From Desulfovibrio sp. (lineage in GTDB: Bacteria; Desulfobacterota; Desulfovibrionia; Desulfovibrionales; Desulfovibrionaceae), in NCBI GenBank assembly GCA_020217165.1, contig JAIWOE010000104.1, positions 1 through 13,430 on the forward strand: DNA of 13,430 bases, written 5' to 3'. Below, in pieces: positions 6,816 to 13,430 of the stretch. The translations under genes and the position numbers were made by a program. The notes below the pieces were generated by a model. The model worked only from the letters and a program-made list of their open reading frames with translations. It did no database searches and was not told the origin of the DNA. Numbering within the stretch: the stretch's first letter is position 1; each line of letters begins with the position of its first letter.

Positions 6816-7394
6816 TCAGCCGTCCTGCCAGCGCGGGGCGTGGGGGTCGGGCAGGCCCAGGTGATCCAGCAGGCGCGTGGCCAGGTGGCGGGTGAGGTCG
6901 TCGATGGTCTTTGGCCGATGGTAGAACCCCGGCGCTGCGGCCACAATGGTGGCGCCGGCGTCGTGTGCGGCCAGCATGTTCTGCAGATGGACGCGGTTGA
7001 AGGGCGTTTCCCGCACCACCAGGATCAGGGGGCGGCGCTCTTTGAGGGTCACGTCGGCGGCGCGGTGCAGCAGATTGGCCCCCAGCCCCTGGGCGATGGC
7101 CGCCAGGGAAGCCATGGAGCACGGGCAGACCACCATCCCGGCATGCCGCCAGGAGCCCGAGGCCGGGCCGGCGCCAATCTCCTGCTGGGCATAGCGGCGT
7201 TCGCAGCGGGCGTCCAGGTGCGCGGCCACGGCGGCGCGGTCCAGGCCCATTTCCACCTGCAGCACTTCCCAGGCGCCGTCGGAAACGATGCAATGCACGG
7301 CCACGTCGGGCCGGGCGGCCAGCAGGTCCAGGAGCATCAGGGCATACGGCATGCCGCTGGCTCCGGAAAGGCCAAGGACGATGCGGGTTTTCAT
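6816..7394 (-). CDS. ubiX: UbiX-type flavin prenyltransferase
   Basis: UbiX joins a dimethylallyl group to FMN, making the prenylated FMN cofactor needed by UbiD decarboxylases. The 192-residue protein has the family's usual length and motifs: GLSGASG (8-14) for phosphate and FMN binding, SWRHAGMVVCPCSMASLAAIA (81-101), NLLHRAADVTLKERRPLILVVRETP (107-131) with the conserved Arg and Glu residues, and FYHRPKTIDDL near the C-terminus. I chose the ATG at 7394, with GGGGGGTG about 8 bases upstream and the conserved MKTRIVLGLSG start; the open frame further upstream is out of family. It lies 91 bases downstream of the ubiD-like gene on the same strand, the classical partner, with a hairpin in the gap. 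In a menaquinone-only organism it may be the mqn-pathway form; the reaction is the same. Confidence 0.93.
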   Translation of the reverse strand: MKTRIVLGLSGASGMPYALMLLDLLAARPDVAVHCIVSDGAWEVLQVEMGLDRAAVAAHLDARCERRYAQQEIGAGPASGSWRHAGMVVCPCSMASLAAIAQGLGANLLHRAADVTLKERRPLILVVRETPFNRVHLQNMLAAHDAGATIVAAAPGFYHRPKTIDDLTRHLATRLLDHLGLPDPHAPRWQDG

Positions 7395-7433
7395 GCCGTG
7401 TTCACCCCCCGTTACACAGTTCCGGAAGGGGGC

Positions 7434-7471
7434 GCGCGGGGGAACTCTCGTGGCAGAGGCTTCCCCCGCGC
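7434..7471. other. Strong hairpin between ubiD-like and ubiX-like genes
   Basis: GCGCGGGGGAA (7434-7444) pairs perfectly with TTCCCCCGCGC (7461-7471). Inside it CTCT and AGAG pair around a CGTGGC loop, with a 2-base bulge. No T-run follows on the minus strand, so it is not a typical terminator. It may tune the relative amounts of UbiD and UbiX by mRNA processing or partial attenuation. The 91-base gap holds nothing else clear. Confidence 0.6.
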
Positions 7472-7485
7472 TGCCTGTTCCCCTC

Positions 7486-8946
7486 TTATTTCTTTGCCAG
7501 CGGAATGCCCAGCTTGGGCCAGAGGGCGGCAATCTTCCGCTTGACCTCGGCGTCCATGGTCAGGGAATCTGGCCATTCGCGGAAGTGGCCGTCATCCGGA
7601 CCTTTTTTGGTGGCGTCAATGCCCATCTTGGCCCCGTAGAAGGCCGTGGGCGAGGCGTGGTCCAGGGCGTCCAGGGGACCGTCAAGGATGACGATGTCCC
7701 GCCGCGGGTCCACGTTGTTGCCCAGCCGCCAGAGCACCTCGGAGGTGTTCTGCACGTTCACGTCCTTGTCAACTATGACAATGATCTTGGTGAACATCAT
7801 CTGCCCCAGGCCCCACAGGGCGTACATGACCTTGCGGGTCTGGCCGGGGTAGCGCTTGTCGATGGAGACGAAGCAGAGGTTGTGGAACACGCCTTCCAGG
7901 GGCAAGTTCATGTCCACCACTTCGGGGAGCTGCTTCTTGATGAGGGGCAGGAAGATGCGCTCCGTGGCCTTGCCCATGAAGCAGTCTTCCATGGGCGGCG
8001 GGCCCACCAGGGTGGCCGGGTACACGGCGTCCTTGCGGTGGGTCAGGGCGGTGACGTGGAACACGGGATAGTCGTCCGCCAGCGAATAGTAGCCCGTGTG
8101 GTCGCCAAAGGGACCCTCGCGCCGGCGCTCACCCGGATCCACGTAGCCTTCCAGCACAAACATGCTGTTGGCCGGCACCTCCAGGTCCACGGTTTTGCAC
8201 TTCACGTACTCCACCGGGGATTGCCGCAGGAAGCCGGCAAAGAGGAATTCGTCCATCTCATCGGGGATGGGGGCAGTGGCGGCGTAGGTCACCACCGGGT
8301 CCGGCCCGATGGCCACGGCCACTTCCAGCCGCTGGCCCTTCTTTTCCGCCAGATGATAGTGGTACGCCCCGCCCTTGTGCCGGTGCCAGTGCATGCCCGT
8401 GGTGTTCTTGTCGAATACCTGCATGCGATACATGCCCATGTTGCGCATGCCGGTGTCGGGATTTTTGGTGATGACCAGGGGCAGGGTGATGAAGGGGCCG
8501 GCGTCCCCGGGCCAGGTGGTGAGCACGGGCATGATGCCCAGGTCCACGTCGTCCCCGGTGTACACCACGTCCTGGCAGGGGGCCCTGGTGACTTCCTTCG
8601 GGAAGATGTTGGCCATTTTGGCCAGCTTTGGCAGGAGTTTGAGCTTTTTGAGGATGGAGTCTGGCTTTTCGATCTCCATGAACTCCTGGATCTGCTCGGC
8701 CACGGCGTCCAGGCTTTCCACCTCCAGCGCCATGTGCATGCGGGAGTAGGAGCCAAAGGCATTGGTGAGCACGGGGAACGAGGAGCCCTTGACGTTCTCG
8801 AACAGGAGGGCCGGGCCGAAGCCCTTGGAGGTGCGGTCGGTCACCTCGGCAATTTCCAGATACGGATCAAGGGGTTCCTTGATGCGCACCAGCTCTTTTT
8901 GCTCGTCCAGGCGCTTCAGAAAAGCGTGCAGGTCTTTGTAGGCCAT
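7486..8946 (-). CDS. UbiD-family prenylated-FMN decarboxylase, probably menaquinone pathway (MqnL-like)
   Basis: The 486-residue protein is a full-length UbiD-family decarboxylase that uses prenylated FMN plus a metal. Diagnostic segments are WPGDAGPFITLPLVITKNP (145-163), RNMGMYRMQVFDKNTTGMHW (168-187, cofactor and metal binding) with HKGGAYHYH just after it, and ERRREGPFGDHTGYYS (273-288). In the last, Arg, Glu277 and Asp282 would be the catalytic triad equivalents. The phrase KNTTGMHW is, as I recall, typical of the menaquinone (SCO4490-type) group rather than of ubiquinone UbiD. Desulfovibrio-like bacteria make menaquinone by the futalosine route, so decarboxylation of the prenylated naphthoate is the best guess. 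I chose the ATG at 8946, with AGGA about 7 bases before it and the usual MAYKDLHAFL start. A 120-base gap separates it from the molybdoenzyme gene upstream. UbiX follows and supplies the cofactor. Confidence 0.92.
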   Translation of the reverse strand: MAYKDLHAFLKRLDEQKELVRIKEPLDPYLEIAEVTDRTSKGFGPALLFENVKGSSFPVLTNAFGSYSRMHMALEVESLDAVAEQIQEFMEIEKPDSILKKLKLLPKLAKMANIFPKEVTRAPCQDVVYTGDDVDLGIMPVLTTWPGDAGPFITLPLVITKNPDTGMRNMGMYRMQVFDKNTTGMHWHRHKGGAYHYHLAEKKGQRLEVAVAIGPDPVVTYAATAPIPDEMDEFLFAGFLRQSPVEYVKCKTVDLEVPANSMFVLEGYVDPGERRREGPFGDHTGYYSLADDYPVFHVTALTHRKDAVYPATLVGPPPMEDCFMGKATERIFLPLIKKQLPEVVDMNLPLEGVFHNLCFVSIDKRYPGQTRKVMYALWGLGQMMFTKIIVIVDKDVNVQNTSEVLWRLGNNVDPRRDIVILDGPLDALDHASPTAFYGAKMGIDATKKGPDDGHFREWPDSLTMDAEVKRKIAALWPKLGIPLAKK

Positions 8947-9017
8947 GATGGTTCCTGATGGTGCTTCCTGGTGATTCCAGAATGGTTCGGGAGGAAATAG
9001 GGTGGGGATGAACAAGC

Positions 9018-9046
9018 ATCCTACCCCGAAGCCCGGCAGGACGCAA
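9018..9046 (-). promoter_or_regulatory. Weak candidate promoter before the ubiD-like gene
   Basis: On the minus strand TTGCGT (9041-9046) and TAGGAT (9018-9023) are spaced by 17 bases, within the 120-base gap after the molybdoenzyme stop. The matches are only 3 and 4 of 6, so this is tentative. The ubiD-ubiX pair may instead be read from the hypE unit. Confidence 0.25.
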
Positions 9047-9066
9047 TGCAGACGCGGCATACGGGA

Positions 9067-11025
9067 TCAGTCGTCCTGCTCCAGCCGGCACCATTGAGCA
9101 TAGTAGGCGGCCTGACCGCCGAGGTCGGCTTCCCGGGGTTCGATGAGGGCGTTGACTCCCCAGCCGCGGGATAGCCAGCCACCCCGCGGGGCCAGCAGGG
9201 CGTCCGGGTGCAGCCCTGGCCGCAGGGCTAGGCGCACGGCCATGCTTCCCAGGGGTGTGACCAATCGGATTGGCCGGCCCGGCCGGCCCGATTGGCCCGA
9301 TTGGCCAGACTGGTCAAGGTCCAGGGTTGCCACGCAGGGCGAGTCAGGCGCCACGCAGACCACGGGCAGGTCGTCCATCTCCTCGGGCCGGCGGCGGGAG
9401 AGCAGGGCGTTGCGTTCCACAAACGTCAGCAATCGCAGGGGATAGCCCTCCGGCGCTTCCGGCTCCGGGGTGAGGGTTTTCACCAGATGAAAGCGGCCGT
9501 TTTTGGTGGCGAACTGCCCGTCGGCCCAGGGGATGGGCTGGGGGCGGGCCTGCAGCCAGCCCTGGCGACGCAGATCCTCCAGGGTGCCGGCCGGCGTGGC
9601 GGTCTGCAGGGCCTCGGCCAGTACGGTGTCGGCGTCGGGAAACTCCAGCCCCAGGCGGGTGGCCAGCAAGGCGCTGATCTGAAAATTGCTGCGCACGCCG
9701 GCCGGCGCGGTGTGCCAGTCCGGCGGCAGGGGCCGACCGTGCATGACGAAATCGTGGCCCGCAGCCCGGGCGATGTCCTCGCTCTCAAAGAGCAGGGCCG
9801 GCGGCAGAATCACGGTGGCGCAGGCGGCGGTGTCGGTCATGAAGGGTTCCACGGCCACATGGAAGCGGCGGCGCAGGGCCCGGGCGATGCGCGCGGCGTC
9901 CGGCGCGGTGGCCACGGGGTTCCAGCCCTCGGTCCAGACGAAATCCACCGGCGGATCGGCCGTTTCCAGGGCCTGCCCCAGGGACGCGAAGGGCAGGGTG
10001 CGCCGGCGGGGCATGCCGGCCGGGGCCTTGGTCCAGGCGTAGGAAAGGTGTCCCTTGTCGCCGCCCACAAAGGAAACGCCGCCGCCCTCGCGGCCGATGG
10101 CGCCGGAGCACATGGCCAGGGCGTTCACCCAGCGCACGTTTTCCCCACCCAGGGCATAGCGCTGCAGCCCCCGACCCAGGATGACGTGCGTGGGGCCGTC
10201 GGACATCCAGTCGGCCAGGAGGCGGATGGATTCGGGGCAGACATCGCAGGCCGCGGCCAGGGCATCAAGGGAGTGTGCGTCCAGCAGGGCCAGGAGGGCC
10301 TCCGCCCCGGTGCAGCGCGCCAGGGCCTGCTGGTCCAGCCGGCCGGTATCCTTGAGGTGTTTCAATGCCGCGGCGGCGAGGAAGCGGTCCGAACCCGGCC
10401 GGATGCGGATGCTCGTGTCGGCAAAGGGGGCGTAGCCGGGGTCCCCGGGGTGGATGGCCAGCACTGGCACGCCGTGTTTGCGGGCCTGGAGCACCAGGCG
10501 ACCGGCGTGGGGCGTTTGTGCGGCGAGGTTGCGACCCCAAAGAAGGATGCGCCGGGCCGACAGGGGCGTGCTCCAGTGCGGTTCGCGGTGGGCGCCGAAA
10601 TCCTTGACGATGGCCGCGCCCATGGCCCGCACGCAGGAGCCGCCGGCCAGGCCGGCCGCGCCCAGGCGGCCGAAGACATATTCGCTGGCCCGGTGCAGCA
10701 CGCCAAAGGTGGCGTAGTCAATGTGGTGCAGGATGCGGTCGGGGGTGTTGCGCAGGCCGTGCAGGACGCCGGCGATCAGGTCCAGGGCTTCCTCCCAGGA
10801 CGCAGTGCGGAAGCCGTCGCCTTCACGGAGCAGGGGCGTGACAAGGCGATCCGGCCGGCGCAGGGTGTGCTGCACGTAGTCCTGCATCTTGGCGCAACAG
10901 AATCCGGCGGTGAAGGGATGGTCGGGGTGCCCGCGCAGGCGGATGCGGCCGTCGTCCTGACGTTGAGCAAGGAGGGCGCAGCCGTCGTGGCAGTGGGACA
11001 GGCAGGCGGTGGGCAGGCTCGTCAT
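9067..11025 (-). CDS. Cytoplasmic molybdopterin oxidoreductase with N-terminal [4Fe-4S] cluster
   Basis: This 652-residue protein belongs to the DMSO-reductase superfamily of Mo/W bis-MGD enzymes. The N-terminus carries the cluster motif C8-x3-C12-x3-C16-x26-C43. The catalytic domains follow, with LLWGRNLAAQTPH (161-173), GREGGGVSF and FVWTEGWNP marking cofactor-binding parts. Cys131 in GGSCVRAMG is the best candidate for the metal ligand. The C-terminal dinucleotide-binding domain starts near 530 (RLLTFVERNALLSRR). There is no Tat signal, so it is cytoplasmic. It is shorter than most relatives (about 700-900 residues). No electron-transfer subunit is adjacent, so neither substrate nor redox partner can be named; formate dehydrogenase is not supported. 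The ATG at 11025 follows AAAGGA by 10 bases, and that site abuts the stop of the SDR gene (7-base gap). Residues 571-585 are a QSG/RPG repeat. Confidence 0.88.
   Translation of the reverse strand: MTSLPTACLSHCHDGCALLAQRQDDGRIRLRGHPDHPFTAGFCCAKMQDYVQHTLRRPDRLVTPLLREGDGFRTASWEEALDLIAGVLHGLRNTPDRILHHIDYATFGVLHRASEYVFGRLGAAGLAGGSCVRAMGAAIVKDFGAHREPHWSTPLSARRILLWGRNLAAQTPHAGRLVLQARKHGVPVLAIHPGDPGYAPFADTSIRIRPGSDRFLAAAALKHLKDTGRLDQQALARCTGAEALLALLDAHSLDALAAACDVCPESIRLLADWMSDGPTHVILGRGLQRYALGGENVRWVNALAMCSGAIGREGGGVSFVGGDKGHLSYAWTKAPAGMPRRRTLPFASLGQALETADPPVDFVWTEGWNPVATAPDAARIARALRRRFHVAVEPFMTDTAACATVILPPALLFESEDIARAAGHDFVMHGRPLPPDWHTAPAGVRSNFQISALLATRLGLEFPDADTVLAEALQTATPAGTLEDLRRQGWLQARPQPIPWADGQFATKNGRFHLVKTLTPEPEAPEGYPLRLLTFVERNALLSRRRPEEMDDLPVVCVAPDSPCVATLDLDQSGQSGQSGRPGRPIRLVTPLGSMAVRLALRPGLHPDALLAPRGGWLSRGWGVNALIEPREADLGGQAAYYAQWCRLEQDD
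9261..9312. repeat. Self-complementary 9-base minisatellite in the molybdoenzyme gene
   Basis: On the coding strand units of CAATCGGGC and CGGCCGGGC are tandem and encode QSG-QSG-QSG-RPG-RP. The block is also palindromic: GGCCGGCC-C-GGCCGGCC at 9272-9288, and CCAATCGG (9261-9268) pairs with CCGATTGG (9288-9295). It sits in a surface loop of the C-terminal domain, and copy number could vary in steps of three residues without frameshift. Confidence 0.8.
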
Positions 11026-11032
11026 GAACGGA

Positions 11033-12595
11033 TCATCCTTTGCGCAGTAACCGCTCCGGCGTTTTCAGGGACTCCAGGGTACAGGCGGCGGTTTCCCGGC
11101 CGGTGACGCGATCCGGACCAGACAGGATGGCCGCGCCGCTGCGGCGGCCCATGGCCCTGAGCATGCCCTTGAAGATGAGCAGGTGCAACGGGAACGTGGC
11201 CCACCAGTAGGCCAGGCCCCAGAGGCCGTGGGGCAGGAAGCGCGAGCGCTGGACGAGTTCCGTGCGGTGGTCGTCCAGGGGCGTGAGCCGGAACTCCAGC
11301 AGTGCCTCTCCGGGCAGGCGCATTTCGGCCAGGAGCATGAGCCGCCGGTGCTCCTGCAGGTCCAGCACCCGCCAGAAATCCACGGCATCGCCAATGTAGA
11401 GCTGTTCCGGGTGCCGCCGGCCGCGGCGCAGGCCGGGGCCGCCAGCCAGGGTGTCCAGCCAGCCGCGCAGGGTCCACAGGGCATTGCCGAAGAGCCAGCC
11501 GCGTTCCCCGCCAATGCTCGTCACGTGGCGCCAGACCTGGGCCACGGGGGCGTCCAGCACCAGGCGGTAGGTTTCTCCCAGCACCGTGCCGCCGGCGTAG
11601 GGCGCATCGCCGCAGGCCAGCCATTCCGGGGTGCGGGCCTGGCCGGCGTCGCTCCAGCAGGTTTCCACGGCATGCTGACGGACCTTGTCCAGGGCCGTGG
11701 CCATGGCCTCGCGCACGGGCAGGGGCCTGTGCTGCAGCAGCTCCATGAGGCGGTTGTCCCGGGCCACCACCCGCGTCTTGAGCCCCTGCACCAGGGGGCG
11801 GGCCAGGCTGGCCGGGATGGGGGTGACCAGTCCCACCCACAGGGACGACAAAAACGGCGTGAGCACCGGCACGGGAATGAGGCGTGGCCTGGGCAGGCCG
11901 GCCACTTCGCAGTACAGGCGGAACAACTGCTTGTAGTTCAGGATGTCAGGCCCGGCGATGTCATAGTCCTCGCCCGCGGTCTCGGGGTGTTCCAGGCAGC
12001 CGGCCAGGCAGTGCAGCACGTCCCGCACGGCCACGGGCTGGGCCTCGGTGTAGACCCAGCGCGGGCAGATCATCAGGGGCAACCGATCGGCCAGGTAACG
12101 GACAATCTCAAAGCTGGCGCTGCCTGCGCCGATGATCTGGGCGGCCCGCAGGATGGTGGCCTTGGGCGTGCCGCCGGCCAGGATGGATGCCACCTCGTTG
12201 CGGGAGCGCAGGTGCTCAGAAAGGGATTCGCCTTCCTGGGCCATGCCGCCTAGATACAGGATGCGCTCCACGCCCTCGTGTTCGCAGGCCCGCATCATGA
12301 TGTGCGCCGCCAGCCGGTCCGCAGCGGCGTAATCCCGGGCCTGGGGATTCATGGAGTGGATGAGGTAGTAGACCGCCCGGCAGCCGGCTGCGGCCCGGCG
12401 CACGGCAGGGTAGTCAAAGACGTCGGCCTCGGCGATCTCCAGCTGCGGATGCCCGGCCCAGGGCCGACAGCCCAGCTTGGCGGCGGAGCGGACCATCACG
12501 CGCACCCGATGCCCCCGTTCCAGCAGCAGCGGCGTCAGCCGCCCGCCAATATACCCCGTGGCGCCGGTGACCAGCACGGGACGATTGTCTTGCAT
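11033..12595 (-). CDS. Atypical SDR (NAD(P)-binding) fused to a DUF2867 domain
   Basis: The 520-residue protein has two parts. Residues 1-300 are an extended/atypical SDR with an N-terminal Rossmann motif TGATGYIGGRL (10-20), YYLIHSM (76-82) and RILYLGGMAQEGE (111-123). There is no YxxxK catalytic pair, so it may bind NADP without classical dehydrogenase chemistry. Residues about 335-485 match DUF2867 (YRLVLDAPVAQVWRHVTSIGGERGW, GDAVDFWRVLDL, LTPLDDHRTELVQRSRF and a Trp/Phe-rich GLAYWWATFPLHLLIFKGML). This is a START-like fold of unknown ligand; the hydrophobic segment 457-479 may touch a membrane. The family is known from genome annotation, but its substrate is not. The ATG at 12595 has AAAGGAGG 5 bases before it, overlapping the hypE stop, and the open frame upstream overlaps hypE. 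The molybdoenzyme follows after 7 bases. Confidence 0.87.
   Translation of the reverse strand: MQDNRPVLVTGATGYIGGRLTPLLLERGHRVRVMVRSAAKLGCRPWAGHPQLEIAEADVFDYPAVRRAAAGCRAVYYLIHSMNPQARDYAAADRLAAHIMMRACEHEGVERILYLGGMAQEGESLSEHLRSRNEVASILAGGTPKATILRAAQIIGAGSASFEIVRYLADRLPLMICPRWVYTEAQPVAVRDVLHCLAGCLEHPETAGEDYDIAGPDILNYKQLFRLYCEVAGLPRPRLIPVPVLTPFLSSLWVGLVTPIPASLARPLVQGLKTRVVARDNRLMELLQHRPLPVREAMATALDKVRQHAVETCWSDAGQARTPEWLACGDAPYAGGTVLGETYRLVLDAPVAQVWRHVTSIGGERGWLFGNALWTLRGWLDTLAGGPGLRRGRRHPEQLYIGDAVDFWRVLDLQEHRRLMLLAEMRLPGEALLEFRLTPLDDHRTELVQRSRFLPHGLWGLAYWWATFPLHLLIFKGMLRAMGRRSGAAILSGPDRVTGRETAACTLESLKTPERLLRKG
11036..11041 (-). promoter_or_regulatory. Shine-Dalgarno of the molybdoenzyme gene abutting the SDR stop
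   Basis: The AAAGGA ribosome site is part of the last codons of the SDR gene (CGC AAA GGA TGA), 10 bases before the molybdoenzyme ATG. This suggests translational coupling of the two genes. Confidence 0.65.
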
Positions 12596-12599
12596 ACCC

Positions 12600-12607
12600 C
12601 CTCCTTT
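12600..12607 (-). promoter_or_regulatory. Shine-Dalgarno of the SDR gene overlapping the hypE stop
   Basis: On the minus strand the hypE stop TAA runs into AAAGGAGG, 5 bases from the SDR ATG. There is no room for a separate promoter, so the SDR gene is read with hypE. Confidence 0.75.
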
Positions 12608-13430
12608 AACAAATTCGTGGCAGTTGTTCGCCCTCCAGCATGCCCAGCAGCCGGCGACCACCCAGGGGGGTGCGCAGGAGCACCTGCCCGGCGCGGGTCT
12701 TGCCCTGGGGCGCCTGGATGGTGCCGATGCGCGCGGCGTTGGCTCCCAGGGGATGCGCCTTGAGCAGGGCCAGGGCCTGTTCGGCGTCGGCCTCGGGAAC
12801 AATGCACAACAGTTTGCCCTCGTTGGCCAGGTACAAGGGGTCCAGGCCCAGGAAGCTGCACCCCGCGGCCACGGCCGGATGCACGGGGATGGCCGCCTCC
12901 TCCACCTCCACCACCACGCCGGACTGGCTGGCGATTTCGTTCAGGGTGGTGGCCAGGCCGCCCCGGGTGGGGTCGCGCAGGGTGTGCACATCGGGCAGGG
13001 TGGTGATGAGAGATTCCACCATGCCATTTAACGAAGCGCAATCACTGACAATGGGCGTCTCGAAGGTCAGGCCCTGGCGGGTGGAGAGGATGGCCAGGCC
13101 GTGGTCGCCCATGGTGCCCGAGAGGAGCACGGCATCGCCGGGCGCGGCGCGGTGGCCAGAGGGTGCGGGATCCACTAGGATTTCGCCGATGCCGGTGGTG
13201 GTGATGAAAATCTTGTCCAGCGCGCCCTTGGGGGCGACCTTGGTGTCGCCGGCGACAATCTGCACCCCGGCCTCCCGGGCGGCCTGACCCATGGCGGCCA
13301 CGATGGTTTCCAGCACGGCCATGTCCAGGCCTTCTTCCAGGATGAACCCGGCGGTGAGGTAGCGCGGCCGCGCGCCGAGCATGGCCACGTCGTTCACGGT
13401 GCCGTGCACGGCCAAGGAGCCGATGTTGCC
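12606..13430 (-). CDS. hypE: Hydrogenase maturation protein HypE, 5' end outside window
   Basis: HypE accepts the carbamoyl group from HypF on its C-terminal Cys and dehydrates it with ATP to a thiocyanate, the cyanide donor for the [NiFe]-hydrogenase iron. The visible 274 residues lack only about 60 N-terminal ones compared with the usual length near 335. PurM/AIR-synthase-like motifs are present: SLAVHGTVNDVAMLGARP at the edge, AGDTKVAPKG (60-69 of the visible part), LLSGTMGDHGLAIL, LRDPTRGGLATTLNEIA (151-167) and NEGKLL (203-208). The protein ends in PRIC, the invariant tail with the acceptor Cys as last residue. The frame is open to the window edge, so the start lies beyond 13430. The SDR and molybdoenzyme genes follow immediately on the same strand with overlapping ribosome sites. 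hypF is 6 kb away, oppositely oriented. Confidence 0.97.
   Translation of the reverse strand, partial: GNIGSLAVHGTVNDVAMLGARPRYLTAGFILEEGLDMAVLETIVAAMGQAAREAGVQIVAGDTKVAPKGALDKIFITTTGIGEILVDPAPSGHRAAPGDAVLLSGTMGDHGLAILSTRQGLTFETPIVSDCASLNGMVESLITTLPDVHTLRDPTRGGLATTLNEIASQSGVVVEVEEAAIPVHPAVAAGCSFLGLDPLYLANEGKLLCIVPEADAEQALALLKAHPLGANAARIGTIQAPQGKTRAGQVLLRTPLGGRRLLGMLEGEQLPRIC

Noticed and set aside
7288..8958. Plus-strand open frame of 556 codons opposite the ubiD/ubiX-like genes
   Set aside because: Shadow of the UbiD-family gene; His/Gly/Val-rich composition and no recognisable motif.
9292..11106. Plus-strand open frame of 604 codons opposite the molybdoenzyme
   Set aside because: Antisense shadow of a gene with intact Fe-S and cofactor motifs; low-complexity Gly/Ala/Gln content.
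11183..12253. Plus-strand open frame of 356 codons opposite the SDR/DUF2867 gene
   Set aside because: Same reason: shadow of a well-supported gene.
1..13430. CRISPR arrays, tRNA or rRNA genes, insertion sequences, att sites
   Set aside because: No regularly spaced repeats, cloverleaf-like sequence, transposase or integrase motifs were seen on either strand.

Overview
The window is GC-rich and densely coded. It looks like chromosomal DNA from an anaerobic, hydrogenase-bearing, menaquinone-using bacterium. The gene set (hypE, hypF, a UbiD/UbiX pair of menaquinone type, a cytoplasmic Fe-S molybdopterin oxidoreductase, a cysteine-cluster protein) fits a Desulfovibrio-like sulfate reducer best. 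That placement is inferred from gene content and style; there is no rRNA or other phylogenetic marker here. I see no mobile element, tRNA, rRNA or CRISPR array.

Region 1 (1-3998, all minus strand, read right to left): a YkgJ-type cysteine-cluster protein with its own sigma-70-like promoter, then a class A penicillin-binding protein (PBP1A type), then a small cupin tightly coupled to the PBP stop codon, then the start of an exported protein cut by the window edge.

Region 2 (3999-6815): a 216-base divergent intergenic stretch, then hypF on the plus strand, ending in a convergent intergenic region with two tandem inverted repeats that probably act as a two-way terminator.

Region 3 (6816-13430, all minus strand): hypE (5' end outside the window), an atypical SDR/DUF2867 protein and a short molybdopterin oxidoreductase form a three-gene unit in which each stop codon overlaps or abuts the next Shine-Dalgarno. 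After a 120-base gap come ubiD-like and ubiX-like genes, separated by a strong hairpin.

How the genes work together: HypF and HypE are successive enzymes of one pathway, making the cyanide ligands of [NiFe]-hydrogenase, yet they lie about 6 kb apart on opposite strands with no hypA, B, C or D in view. UbiX makes prenylated FMN for UbiD. In an organism without ubiquinone the pair most likely performs the late decarboxylation of the futalosine menaquinone pathway. The PBP serves cell-wall synthesis.

The features most worth a second look are long G/C homopolymers inside coding sequence (an 11-base run in the PBP tail, 9-base runs in three other places), a self-complementary 9-base minisatellite in the molybdoenzyme gene, and the translational coupling of hypE to two uncharacterised enzymes. 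I found no convincing wholly new multi-gene system; the hypE-SDR-molybdoenzyme unit is the nearest candidate.
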